A DNA stretch of 34,162 bases, taken from Anaerolineaceae bacterium. GTDB taxonomy: Bacteria > Chloroflexota > Anaerolineae > Anaerolineales > Villigracilaceae. Under the pieces are notes generated by a model. The model did not search any database. It saw only the letters and a list, made by a program, of their open reading frames with translations, and was not told the DNA's origin. The stretch spans positions 1 through 34,162 of the forward strand of contig QZIJ01000140.1 of the NCBI GenBank assembly GCA_003598975.1. Direction: 5' to 3'. Position 1 is the stretch's first letter. Every line of letters starts with the position of its first letter. Both the position numbers and the translations under genes were made by a program. Shown piece after piece: positions 6,956 to 15,838 of this stretch.

Positions 6956-7470
6956 GGCCCACCTCCAAACACCACTCTCTCTCCTCTCACTTTGTCCATC
7001 GCCCCTCTCACCCGTGCCAGGCTCTCCCCCCGCTCCCCACTAGCTATCCCAAACGCCCAGCACCCCGTCACGATCCCGTTTAGTCTCGCAGGGGTCTCCT
7101 CTATCCCGTAGCGCGCGATCAGTCGGTTAGTGTCCACATCCAGTGTCACCAGCGCCACACTCCGGGCTAGGTAGGTCTTTGGCACCAAACATCCCGTCAT
7201 CGGCTCTTTGGTCTCGGTATTCACGCTCCACAGCCCATACTCCTGGCTCTGCACTCCCTCCCGCGCCCACACGATCAAATAGGGTTTGTAAAATCCCGCC
7301 GCCTCTCTCCCCGCCGCTACCATCTCGGTCAAAGTCGCCTTATCCTGAATCAAGAGTCCTTTTCCTACTATCAAATACCCTCTCCCCACCTGCACTCCGA
7401 CTGCTCCCGCCAATATCACTCCCACTACGATCAAAACTATCAAAAAAGTCCCTGCAATCCACTTCTTCAT
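6952..7470 (-). CDS. Single-TM extracytoplasmic protein, unknown
   Basis: A 172-residue protein from the ATG at 7470 (a GTG at 7479 is the alternative). An N-terminal membrane anchor (TFLIVLIVVGVILAGAVGV) is followed by about 145 residues outside the membrane. Visible features are KPYLIVWAREG, YGLWSVNTETKEPM, and two Cys residues about 45 apart that may pair. I recognise no family. It lies in a row with the upstream lipoprotein (43-base gap) and the downstream Cys-rich gene (4-base overlap), so all three are probably one exported cassette. Confidence 0.65.
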   Translation of the reverse strand: MKKWIAGTFLIVLIVVGVILAGAVGVQVGRGYLIVGKGLLIQDKATLTEMVAAGREAAGFYKPYLIVWAREGVQSQEYGLWSVNTETKEPMTGCLVPKTYLARSVALVTLDVDTNRLIARYGIEETPARLNGIVTGCWAFGIASGERGESLARVRGAMDKVRGERVVFGGGP

Positions 7471-7513
7471 TAATTCCACTATACACGAAGTTCGCTCTCC
7501 CCCTCAACTCCGC

Positions 7514-8476
7514 TTACTCAAACCAAATCTCCTCTTCCTCCACCTTTCGCGGATCCATTGCAAATTTGGCATTTCCCGCCATCACCGACACAATACTCAT
7601 ATTCGGAGTCTTATCATCCGAACTTCGTAAATCCAAGTCTTTCTCGGTAAATTCTCTGCTCGCCCGCATAAAGCTCTCAAACATTGCCGTGAAAACCGCC
7701 GCCTCATTTGCCCCATCTCCACCGATCAAGACCTCATCATAACCATGTTGTATCGAATAATCTGGTATATAGGAGCTCCCGCCCACAAACACCATCTCCA
7801 CCAGCCCAGTCGCCTCATTTTTTACCGCCAGCCACCCATATACCTCCGCCGGACTATACACCGTCGCCCCACCTGTCGTAACTGGCGGACTACTCCTTTG
7901 TGCATCAATCTGCGCTCTCCACCAATCTTTTATCTGGCTCCAATTATCTGGCGAGATCACCACTGTCCGAATATTTTTCAGGCTCACCCCACCTGCTTCA
8001 GTTACTACTTTGTTGGTCTTAAATTCTGGGTAACCTGGGTTCCCCACGATCCACATCCACTCCGTCCCGTCAGGGCTACTGGCAGGCAGGAAATAGTCGT
8101 GCTCGGCCAGCCAGGTCAATTTTTCTTCGTGAGTAGGATTAGTCTTGATTAGTGTACTTGCCCAATAATCCGCATTCGCGGGCCCGTCCACCAATGCGTC
8201 AATCCCGTCCTGCCACAATCCGTGCGGATCCTTTGGCTCCAGTCCTGCACACCAGGTCTCCACATCTTCAGGATGCAGACAGCCTACAGTTTGCGGTCGC
8301 AATTCCACCACGATCTCGGGGGTGGGGGAGGGGGTGACAGTCACTTCGGGAGTGACTGTCACCTCGGCAGGCGCGGGTAAGACCTCCGAGGTTTCTGAAA
8401 CCTCGGAGGTCTGCATGGCAACAGGTGCGCAGGCGGTGAGTAAAACAACCAGCAAAAAGGGCAGAATCCGTTTCAT
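7514..8476 (-). CDS. Lipoprotein with repeat-built linker, unknown function
   Basis: A 320-residue lipoprotein with signal and lipobox LLTAC (Cys16). The linker after the Cys (residues 22-52) is low complexity: TSEVSETSEV is coded by the palindrome at 8380-8412 and TVTPEVTVTP by a second palindrome at 8334-8362. The remaining domain of about 260 residues has WCAGLEPKDPHGLW and many Trp/Tyr residues and ends in an acidic tail; I do not recognise it. AAGGA is a good ribosome site. It heads the three-gene exported cassette downstream of the YbaK-like gene. Confidence 0.7.
   Translation of the reverse strand: MKRILPFLLVVLLTACAPVAMQTSEVSETSEVLPAPAEVTVTPEVTVTPSPTPEIVVELRPQTVGCLHPEDVETWCAGLEPKDPHGLWQDGIDALVDGPANADYWASTLIKTNPTHEEKLTWLAEHDYFLPASSPDGTEWMWIVGNPGYPEFKTNKVVTEAGGVSLKNIRTVVISPDNWSQIKDWWRAQIDAQRSSPPVTTGGATVYSPAEVYGWLAVKNEATGLVEMVFVGGSSYIPDYSIQHGYDEVLIGGDGANEAAVFTAMFESFMRASREFTEKDLDLRSSDDKTPNMSIVSVMAGNAKFAMDPRKVEEEEIWFE
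8334..8362. repeat. 12-bp-arm palindrome inside the lipoprotein gene
   Basis: GTGACAGTCACT (8334-8345), five-base loop, AGTGACTGTCAC (8351-8362), exact. The same TGACTGTCA core recurs in palindromes at 11087-11121 and 14003-14037. In frame it codes for VTVTPEVTVTP. Confidence 0.75.
8380..8412. repeat. TSEV palindrome, copy 1 (in-frame)
   Basis: Arms of 16 bases around a single central base, exact. Read on the minus strand it codes for QTSEVSETSEVL in the lipoprotein linker. A second copy at 28596-28628 lies in the same reading frame of an unrelated gene and differs at three positions, two of which are compensatory. Confidence 0.85.
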
Positions 8477-8516
8477 GATTTTTGTCCTTAAAAGAGCGAT
8501 TGAGCCTTATTCAATT

Positions 8517-9011
8517 TTATGCTCGTATCGCAATCTTCACTACCCTCGGCTTCGCGATGCGGAAGAAATCCGCGCATTTCATAAAAATAGACCGATCCAG
8601 CCTGCCCGCGTTGAAGACCACCTCCTCGTTTTCCTGAATCAACGGGTCGGCCAACACTTCGAGTTGGTCGTTGAATGAAAACGGGGGAATCGAGCCGATG
8701 ACGCAGCCCGTCAACGCTTCGGCTTTTTCGCGCGGGGCAAAGGCGGATTGCGTCCCGCCGAACAGGTCGCGGATGGCTTTCAAGTCCACGCGGCAATCAC
8801 CAGGGACGTTGGCCAGCGCGTAGCGCGGCGCGTCCTTGCCGAAGCGGATCATCACCACAATGGACTTCACCGCCTGCTCGGTGCGGTTGCCGCGGATTTT
8901 GGCGATGTGCTCCGTGCGGCCTTCGGATTCATGCTCGACCACGCGGAAATCCGCGCTTTCGCGCTCGAGCAATGCTTTGAGTTGTTCGTGGATGGAAAGC
9001 GGTTCGGTCAT
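8517..9011 (-). CDS. YbaK/EbsC-family aminoacyl-tRNA deacylase-like protein
   Basis: A 164-residue single-domain protein of the YbaK/ProX fold. Visible are KSIVVMIRFGKDAPRYALANVPGD, containing the conserved Lys and GD region, then FGGTQSAFAPREKAEALTGCVIGSIPPFSF, matching the family's G-x-S-PF segment, and a C-terminal VVFNAGRLDRSIFM. Members hydrolyse mischarged tRNA such as Cys-tRNA(Pro) or Ala-tRNA(Pro); the exact substrate here is not readable. GAGG lies six bases before the ATG. A DUF3592-like gene precedes it by 15 bases. Confidence 0.82.
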   Translation of the reverse strand: MTEPLSIHEQLKALLERESADFRVVEHESEGRTEHIAKIRGNRTEQAVKSIVVMIRFGKDAPRYALANVPGDCRVDLKAIRDLFGGTQSAFAPREKAEALTGCVIGSIPPFSFNDQLEVLADPLIQENEEVVFNAGRLDRSIFMKCADFFRIAKPRVVKIAIRA

Positions 9012-9026
9012 GTGATGCCTCGAATT

Positions 9027-9512
9027 TCAATCTTCCAAATCCTCGCCCCGTTGCCAGGCGCGAAACATGACAACGGTGGTCACCAACGCGGCGATCAACA
9101 TGGCGGGGATGATGAGGATCGGGAAGAGCCAACGCTCAGACCATTTATCGATCTGCGCGGTTTCGGGATTGGCAGGATCGTACAGCACAGGCATGCGCTC
9201 GCCAACCCGATAAGCAGGAGGGTCAGAGGCGGTGCCGCCCTCAAAGGAAAAGGCGCGGCCGCCCGCGTCAAATTCCACGATGGGCACGTAGGTGCAACAG
9301 CCGCCTTCACTATCACTTTGTTCGTTTAGGCGGACAACCGTCCCTTCAGTTTTTTCTCCGCTGGTCTGCAATTTCCAACTGATGTAGCCAGCGTACACAC
9401 CCCATAGGCAGAAAGCCATAAAAAACAGGTTTATTAAGACAGCCATACAGCCGATTTTCAGGCGATTTGCGCCTTTTTCAACGGTATCGAGCGTTTTGTT
9501 GAGCTTGGACAT
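9027..9512 (-). CDS. DUF3592-like membrane protein
   Basis: A 161-residue protein with two membrane segments (about 22-46 and 128-150) around an extracytoplasmic beta domain. The domain has the DUF3592 pattern: SGEKTEGTVV, then YVPIVEFDAGG, YRVGERMPVLYDPANPETAQID and a final W before the second helix. Function is unknown for the family. AGGTGA is a good ribosome site. It runs with the YbaK-like gene downstream and the thioesterase upstream. Confidence 0.82.
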   Translation of the reverse strand: MSKLNKTLDTVEKGANRLKIGCMAVLINLFFMAFCLWGVYAGYISWKLQTSGEKTEGTVVRLNEQSDSEGGCCTYVPIVEFDAGGRAFSFEGGTASDPPAYRVGERMPVLYDPANPETAQIDKWSERWLFPILIIPAMLIAALVTTVVMFRAWQRGEDLED

Positions 9513-9536
9513 GGGTCACCTTTAAAGTTGGGATTT

Positions 9537-9971
9537 TTAACGATCACGAATGCAGATCATCGTTGCCTGCATGATGGCGCAAAGCGATTCTTCCTCTTTC
9601 TCGATTGAAAACAACTTCCCCTCGCAGACTGTCAGCGTGCGGCCGTGTTTGATGACGCGTCCCTCGGCGCGAAATCGTTGACCTCGGGCGGGGGACAGCA
9701 AATTGACTTTGAACTCCACCGAAAGGACGCGCGAGGCGGCGGGCATCAGCGAGTAGGCCGCGTATCCACAGGCGGAATCCATCAGAGTGGTGACTATCCC
9801 CGCGTGCAGGAATCCGTCCTGCTGGGTGAAGCGCGCGTCGTAAGGCGCGGTCAGGTGGAACTCGCCCGCTTTTAACAATGCGATCTCCGCACCCAGGCTG
9901 GTCAGCATTTCCTGTTTTGAAAAACTGTCGCGCACGCGGGTCTTGAAATTGGGGTCAATGGAAGGATGCAT
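9537..9971 (-). CDS. PaaI-type thioesterase
   Basis: A 144-residue hotdog-fold protein from the ATG at 9971 (a GTG at 9995 would add eight residues). QDGFLHAGIVTTLMDSACGYAAYS is the PaaI/4HBT active-site region, with the H-x-G turn and catalytic Asp in the helix; VEFKVNLLSPARG and a late EGKLFS follow. It would hydrolyse acyl- or aryl-CoA thioesters. The neighbours do not indicate a pathway. No clear ribosome site is seen before the ATG. Confidence 0.85.
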   Translation of the reverse strand: MHPSIDPNFKTRVRDSFSKQEMLTSLGAEIALLKAGEFHLTAPYDARFTQQDGFLHAGIVTTLMDSACGYAAYSLMPAASRVLSVEFKVNLLSPARGQRFRAEGRVIKHGRTLTVCEGKLFSIEKEEESLCAIMQATMICIRDR

Positions 9972-10051
9972 GGGTTGAGCGCGGGGGCGTCGCACCTGTC
10001 CCGAGGAGAGAGACTCTACTCGTTGAGGTGCAACGCACTTTGATTTCTGGA

Positions 10052-11065
10052 TTACGCGATGTGCAAAATGCTTTCCTCGGTCTTGCCGTCCACTTGTTCG
10101 AGACGACGCCAGGCGGAGTTGTCGTTGAGCGTGATCCAGCGGCGCTCCTCCATGCGGTAGAACCAGTCCTTATCCTGTTTGTAGTAGATCTGGATTCCCG
10201 CCGCCTCCCAGATGTTGAGAATCTCGTTACTGTGTGAGTGGATTTGGTCGAAGTCCGTGGTGGCGCGCTGACCCATCTCGCTGTAGAGTTCGTTGAGTTC
10301 CAGCAATAGCGTGTTGACGCCTGCGGGCATGGTGTCTGCTTTCAGTCCGATGCGACGCGCCTCCTCCATCAGGATGGGATAAGTGTGGGAGGGATACTTC
10401 GAGTTGAGCGTGCTGGCGATCTGGTCTGCGACCGTCTCATCGGTGATGTGGAACGCCAGCAGTTCCTTGCAGAGCATGATGGAAAGCGACTCGGCGCGGT
10501 CCACAGCGCCGATGACGAGCGGATGCACGTGTTGGAACAGCGACTGGTACGGATTCTCTTTTTCGTGGTCTTCCTGCTTCTCCCACAGGCGGATGACGCG
10601 CGTCAACTCGTCGAGGCTGACGCTGACGCGGTCGTTGTCGCGGTCAATGGGGGAGAGGGAGTGCGTGAGGGACGTGTCCACGGCGGTGAGGTAGGCCATC
10701 GGCCCCATGAGGATTTCATTCGCGCCAAGCACGATCATCGTCGCGGCCGAGGCGCATTCCAGCGGGACAAGTGCAACGAGTCGGTCGCAATATTTTCTGA
10801 GCAGGTTCACCAGCCGCAACGATGACTGTCCGTTGCCGCCTCCCGACTTGATGAAGAGGTACATCTTTTCCTGGCGGCCGAGTTTTTCCAGCACCTCGTA
10901 CAACGCCACCACATCGTTTTGACAGACCGAACCCATCGGGTTGTTCCAGTAGGTGATGAGCGGACCGCCCAACTGCGCGGCGATCCTTGCGATGATGGCC
11001 TGTGTCTTGTCGAACAGGACGGGGGGCTGCTTGACCTTGATTTGCTCGCTGGTTTCTTCGGACAT
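10052..11065 (-). CDS. Serine dehydrogenase proteinase (SDH) family, Clp-fold serine protease
   Basis: A 337-residue protein of the SDH proteinase family, a ClpP/SppA-fold group. LFIKSGGGNGQ (residues 70-80) forms the oxyanion region and ECASAATMI (103-111) carries the probable nucleophile Ser106. There is no signal peptide, so it is cytoplasmic or on the inner membrane face. Family members degrade proteins and are often membrane-associated. Its two upstream genes encode membrane proteins, one with TPR repeats, which could dock it or present substrates (inference). AGGAG lies five bases before the ATG. Confidence 0.85.
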   Translation of the reverse strand: MSEETSEQIKVKQPPVLFDKTQAIIARIAAQLGGPLITYWNNPMGSVCQNDVVALYEVLEKLGRQEKMYLFIKSGGGNGQSSLRLVNLLRKYCDRLVALVPLECASAATMIVLGANEILMGPMAYLTAVDTSLTHSLSPIDRDNDRVSVSLDELTRVIRLWEKQEDHEKENPYQSLFQHVHPLVIGAVDRAESLSIMLCKELLAFHITDETVADQIASTLNSKYPSHTYPILMEEARRIGLKADTMPAGVNTLLLELNELYSEMGQRATTDFDQIHSHSNEILNIWEAAGIQIYYKQDKDWFYRMEERRWITLNDNSAWRRLEQVDGKTEESILHIA

Positions 11066-11086
11066 GGAGTCTCCTGTTGGGTGTGA

Positions 11087-11121
11087 GATATGACAATCAC
11101 TTTCAAAGTGACTGTCATATC
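11087..11121. repeat. 17-bp-arm palindrome, TGACTGTCA family, copy 2
   Basis: Arms 11087-11103 and 11105-11121 are reverse complements with one mismatch. It lies between the TPR gene and the proteinase gene and could attenuate or stabilise the transcript; there is no T-tract. Confidence 0.75.
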
Positions 11122-11126
11122 AAATC

Positions 11127-12803
11127 TTATTCCACAATGAATGTCCCACGCCGGACGAGATGGTTGTCAATGTACAACTCGACCGTGTACTCGCCCGAGG
11201 CGAAAATGAACAGGTTGCTGTAAGCATAACTGATGGGCTTGGCCGCGCCGCCCGATTCCTGCAATTTCCAGGTGCCGATAACGCGCAGGGTGGGGTCCTC
11301 GTAGCCGTTGCGATAAACCTTCCAAATCTCGGATTGTCCCGTAACCGCGCCACTGTAATCGAACAGGATGACCATCTCGTTGATTCCACTTGGGAAGGTG
11401 GATGCAATATTGTAACGGACAAATTTGCCATTTTCATCCACTTCTTCCTGCGCGAATTGGAAGGGCGTGGCGGTGAAGGTCACATTCGGGTTGGGGGCCG
11501 TGCCGCTGAACTCGAGGGCGGTGGTGGTGTCTTTGAGCAACTGGAACATGTTGCGTGCCTGTGCCCGCAGTTGTTCGTGATCGACCGCGATCAGGTTTCG
11601 GCTGGGAACCTGCGACCAGTATTTTGCGTTCCCGTCCAGTTCGAGCAGGAGGTTTTCGATGTCCTGCGCGGAGGCGTCCATGTAATACCAGAAGGAGGAG
11701 GGCGGCTGGACTCCCTGCTCGTGGGCACTGGTCACCTCGGCCACCGCGTCGTTGACGCCTTTGTAGTATTCCTTCTCGGCCTCGGCGAAGTCGCCGCGGA
11801 CCATCAATGCCAGCGCCAGGTTGAATTGGACGCCGAGCAGGCTCGGATCCTGGCGAAGGACGCGGCGATTCATGACTATGGCATCGTCGAATCGGCCGAG
11901 CAGATAATAGTTCCAGCCGATGTTCCAGCCTACGTTGGTGTCTTCGCGGCCGGCGTCCCAAGCGGCTTCGTAATCGGCGAGTGATGCCTGATAGTCTCCA
12001 CTGAAGTAATGGGCGTTGCCGCGTTCGTACAGCGCGTTGGCGTAGTCTGGCTCGATGAACAGCGCCCGGTCAAAGTCCGCGATGGCGCCGGTAGAGTCGC
12101 CGTACCAGGCCTTGCCGACCCCATCCGCATAGGCGTTGATGGCGTCTTCTGAGATGGTCGGGACGGGCAGAATCATGACGATCAATGCCCAGAGCGCGAC
12201 GATTACCGCAATGACGGATCCCAGCCCAATGAAGACGCCTCGCATCACCCCGCGCAGGGTGGTGGACAGGCCATAGAGCGAAAGCGTGACCGCCAGCAGG
12301 GTGAGATGGACGATGAAGATATTGGCGCGGTCGTCCCAAGCGTCGCTCAATTCGTTGTAGGCGGTGAACTTTTCGGTGAAACGCGTGCTTTCCACCACAT
12401 AGGTATCCGCTTCGTATTTTGCGACGTCGGGGCTAAAGCCAGAGGCCGGGTCGAAGTAGGGATTGGCGAAGATCGGCACGAGCGTGGCGATGTGGTCGCG
12501 CACCGCGCGGTAGCGGGACGCGGCGGCGGTATCCCCGGCGAGTTCGGCACCCAGGGCCTGCAAATCCAGTTCGTACCAGGTCTGGTAGGCGCCCTGTCGT
12601 TCATGGCTGACCCGCGTCTGTCCGCTGGTCTTGGCCTGCATGGCCTGGATGGCAAATTGTGATGAGGCGCGCTTGGCCTCGTTGCCCTTGCCTGCCGAGT
12701 AGGTCTGCATGGTGGTGATGACGGCCGCCAGGATGGCCACGCTCGCGATCAGGAAGGAGATCAGTTTTTCAGCACGCGTTTGGGGAGAGGTAGATTCGCT
12801 CAT
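11127..12803 (-). CDS. Membrane TPR protein with C-terminal beta domain
   Basis: A 558-residue protein. TM1 is at about 14-32, a helical extracytoplasmic part runs to 160, TM2 and TM3 are at about 162-182 and 188-213, then TPR-like helices span about 222-350 (AIADFDRALFIEPDYANALYE is a typical unit). The C-terminal 120 residues look like a beta-sandwich. With one TM before and two after the helical part, the TPR side faces opposite to it or away from the N-terminus depending on orientation. The first 215 residues share the layout of the neighbouring 212-residue protein. AGGAGG is a strong ribosome site. Likely a partner of the SDH-type proteinase (inference from gene order). Confidence 0.75.
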   Translation of the reverse strand: MSESTSPQTRAEKLISFLIASVAILAAVITTMQTYSAGKGNEAKRASSQFAIQAMQAKTSGQTRVSHERQGAYQTWYELDLQALGAELAGDTAAASRYRAVRDHIATLVPIFANPYFDPASGFSPDVAKYEADTYVVESTRFTEKFTAYNELSDAWDDRANIFIVHLTLLAVTLSLYGLSTTLRGVMRGVFIGLGSVIAVIVALWALIVMILPVPTISEDAINAYADGVGKAWYGDSTGAIADFDRALFIEPDYANALYERGNAHYFSGDYQASLADYEAAWDAGREDTNVGWNIGWNYYLLGRFDDAIVMNRRVLRQDPSLLGVQFNLALALMVRGDFAEAEKEYYKGVNDAVAEVTSAHEQGVQPPSSFWYYMDASAQDIENLLLELDGNAKYWSQVPSRNLIAVDHEQLRAQARNMFQLLKDTTTALEFSGTAPNPNVTFTATPFQFAQEEVDENGKFVRYNIASTFPSGINEMVILFDYSGAVTGQSEIWKVYRNGYEDPTLRVIGTWKLQESGGAAKPISYAYSNLFIFASGEYTVELYIDNHLVRRGTFIVE

Positions 12804-12813
12804 CTTGGCCTCC

Positions 12814-13452
12814 TCACATCACCAATTCGATCGTCAACGCGGCGAACGAACTGACCAACAATAAAAATCCGCCGAACGTTGCGAACAGGTACTTGATTTT
12901 GTGGTCCACGATTTGCGCCAGCGTGAAGAACCAGAAGGAAATGCCAAGCAGGATCAGCATCTGCACCAGCAGGTTCGACTTGGCCCGCAAGCCGTCCGCT
13001 TCGGTGTAATGGACATCGGGACGGGTGTCGCGGGCGCGCTGTTCATCGGCCAGTAACTCTTCCATTTCGCGCTCGCTGTCATACGTCCCATCGGGACGCA
13101 GGTAACGCGAGGGGAAGAAGATGGATTGCAGGCCATAGGCAATGCCCCACGAATCCGATTTCTGTTGTGTCAGTATATCGGCATCCGCAGGATTGGCTTG
13201 CAGGGCATCGTAGATCTTATAGCCCAGTTCGTTGTAGCGCGTGTAACTGAGAAATGCCTGGTAGTGCTCCGTCACTTTGATGGTGCTCAGCACCCAGGCC
13301 TCCTCGGCGTTGACGGTGGCCACCAGCCCGCGAAAATCGGCGTCGCCGGCGTCTGATGAAGCCACCGAAGCGCGCCAGGCTGTCAGCGCGCTGACCACGG
13401 TCACGATGGCGATCATTGAAGCAGTAAAAGTTTTAAAGTTTTCTGTTTTCAT
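12814..13452 (-). CDS. Membrane protein, sister in layout to the TPR protein's N-terminal part
   Basis: A 212-residue protein with TM1 at about 8-26, a helical extracytoplasmic region of about 130 residues, and two closing TM helices (about 161-180 and 186-208). This TM, helical, TM, TM plan matches residues 1-215 of the next gene, suggesting an ancient duplication or a heteromeric complex; sequence identity is low by eye. Not assigned to a family. GGAGGAG lies just before the ATG. It is the first gene of the three-gene block, ten bases before the TPR gene. Confidence 0.7.
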   Translation of the reverse strand: MKTENFKTFTASMIAIVTVVSALTAWRASVASSDAGDADFRGLVATVNAEEAWVLSTIKVTEHYQAFLSYTRYNELGYKIYDALQANPADADILTQQKSDSWGIAYGLQSIFFPSRYLRPDGTYDSEREMEELLADEQRARDTRPDVHYTEADGLRAKSNLLVQMLILLGISFWFFTLAQIVDHKIKYLFATFGGFLLLVSSFAALTIELVM

Positions 13453-13481
13453 GGCTCCTCCATTGGCGAATGGATGTGCAG

Positions 13482-13487
13482 AGTATA
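13482..13487 (-). promoter_or_regulatory. Candidate -10 for the proteinase block
   Basis: Read on the minus strand this is TATACT, about 30 bases before the ATG at 13452. No clear -35. It overlaps the divergent folK promoter region. Confidence 0.35.
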
Positions 13488-13497
13488 AACCAAATCA

Positions 13498-13506
13498 TGA
13501 TATATT
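13498..13506 (+). promoter_or_regulatory. Extended -10 of folK (TGATATATT)
   Basis: TG-A-TATATT, nine bases before the ATG at 13516, leaving almost no leader and no clear Shine-Dalgarno sequence. Confidence 0.4.
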
Positions 13507-13515
13507 CGCAGAGAT

Positions 13516-14028
13516 ATGACCCATGATGTTTACCTCGCCCTCGGGACCAATCTCGGGGACCGAATCGCCAACCTGCGCGCTGCCCTCCGTTCGCTCCAAC
13601 CTGACCTGGAACTGGTCGCGGTTTCGAAAATCTATGAGACTCCCCCCTGGGGTTTCACGGACCAACCCGCGTTCCTGAACATGACCGTCCACGCGCAGAC
13701 GACGCTCGAGCCAGAATCCCTCCTCAGAAAACTGAAGCAGGTCGAGGTCCAGATCGGACGCGAGCAGACCTTCCGCTGGGGGCCGCGCGTCATTGATCTC
13801 GATATCCTGTTCTACGACGATCTCGTCCTCGATTTGCCCGGACTCACCATCCCGCACAAGCGCCTGCACGAACGTGCCTTCGTCCTCGTCCCGCTGATGG
13901 ACATCGCTCCCGACCTCATCCATCCCGTGCTCGGCAAGACCATCCGCCAACTGCTGGCCGAAGTGGACTCGGGCGAGATTGTGTTGAATAACGAACAAAT
14001 TGAAACGACTGTCACCCATAAAAAGTGA
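13516..14028 (+). CDS. folK: Hydroxymethyldihydropteridine pyrophosphokinase
   Basis: A 170-residue HPPK. It transfers pyrophosphate from ATP to 6-hydroxymethyl-7,8-dihydropterin in folate synthesis. The N-terminus LALGTNLGDR and KIYETPPWG, the FLNM-V segment and the signature RWGPRVIDLDILFYDD (two Asp for Mg) are all present, followed by IPHKRLHERAFVLVPL. The last seven residues (TTVTHKK) and the stop are coded by the left arm and loop of the terminator hairpin, so the tail is repeat-derived. No other folate genes are adjacent. Confidence 0.93.
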   Translation: MTHDVYLALGTNLGDRIANLRAALRSLQPDLELVAVSKIYETPPWGFTDQPAFLNMTVHAQTTLEPESLLRKLKQVEVQIGREQTFRWGPRVIDLDILFYDDLVLDLPGLTIPHKRLHERAFVLVPLMDIAPDLIHPVLGKTIRQLLAEVDSGEIVLNNEQIETTVTHKK

Positions 14029-14040
14029 CAGTCGTTTTTG
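14003..14040 (+). terminator. folK terminator overlapping its 3' coding end
   Basis: AAACGACTGTCAC (14003-14015), nine-base loop, GTGACAGTCGTTT (14025-14037), exact, then further T residues. It shares the GACTGTCAC core with the palindromes at 8334 and 11087. Confidence 0.85.
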
Positions 14041-14058
14041 TTTTCATGGCCTATAATT

Positions 14059-14131
14059 TAACCGCAAAGCCCGCCAAGAGCGCAAAGATTCTCATTGTTT
14101 TTCTTCGCGGCCTTCGCGCGCTTCGCGGTTC
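14059..14131. repeat. Imperfect palindrome, ACCGCAAAG/CTTCGCGGTT, same style as the CACAAAG family
   Basis: The ends AACCGC (14060-14065) and GCGGTT (14125-14130) are inverted, with internal AAAG/CTTCGCG units. It resembles the CACAAAG family with GC-richer units and lies between folK and the CoA ligase gene, just after a TATAAT at 14052-14057. Confidence 0.6.
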
Positions 14132-14151
14132 AATAAAACACAGGAGTCAAC

Positions 14152-15333
<1,182 letters not shown>

Positions 15334-15354
15334 AACGAAAAACGTAAAACGTAA

Positions 15355-15382
15355 CGGGCGGCGGAGGGAGGGACGCCGCCCG
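15355..15382. repeat. GC-rich hairpin after kbl
   Basis: CGGGCGGCG (15355-15363) and CGCCGCCCG (15374-15382) pair exactly around a ten-base purine loop. It is preceded by an AAAACG/GTAAAACG-rich stretch (15332-15354) resembling 33062-33088. It may slow or end transcription before the membrane gene; there is no T-tract. Confidence 0.65.
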
Positions 15383-15394
15383 AAGGTGAAAAGC

Positions 15395-15838
15395 ATGTCT
15401 ATCAATGGTGTGGATATCACACAGGAATTTGGTTTGATCTGCGGTTCAGCATGGCTTGTATTTTATGCTGTGTTGATTTGGTTTGTATGGACGCGAAAAC
15501 CCAAGACATTGATTGGCAGGCGATGGAAGGCTGCGTGGCTGATTGGCGGGATTCCAATTTTGGGGATGCCGTTGTTATTTTCATCTATTATGTTGGGAAT
15601 TATATTAATCCAAGTAATGCAACCAAACTTGAGTAATCCTGATCTGCCCAAAAACTGGATGATGCTCTTTTCTTCCGTAATGACATTAGCGGCTTGTACT
15701 GCCCCACTTTCGGCGTTCATGGCGGTATTTTCAATTTTGGGCACATATTTTAACTACCGAAATATGCTTGATTACTGGTTGGATAAAATCGTTCCACCAT
15801 CAAAGGATGAGAAACCGTACGTGTGGGATGAATTGTGA
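15395..15838 (+). CDS. Small four-TM membrane protein, unknown
   Basis: A 147-residue protein from the ATG at 15395, with GAAGGTG upstream. Four hydrophobic stretches are visible: GLICGSAWLVFYAVLIWFVW, AAWLIGGIPILGMPLLF into MLGIILIQVM, a Met/Ala-rich MTLAACTAPLSAF, and FMAVFSILGTYF, then a soluble YVWDEL tail. It is more AT-rich than kbl. Its stop overlaps the GTG start of the transposase gene, so the two travel and translate together. No family recognised. Confidence 0.65.
   Translation: MSINGVDITQEFGLICGSAWLVFYAVLIWFVWTRKPKTLIGRRWKAAWLIGGIPILGMPLLFSSIMLGIILIQVMQPNLSNPDLPKNWMMLFSSVMTLAACTAPLSAFMAVFSILGTYFNYRNMLDYWLDKIVPPSKDEKPYVWDEL

Noticed and set aside
14052-14057. TATAAT as promoter of kbl
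   Set aside because: No -35 at the right distance, and it lies before a repeat about 95 bases from the start; too weak to list.
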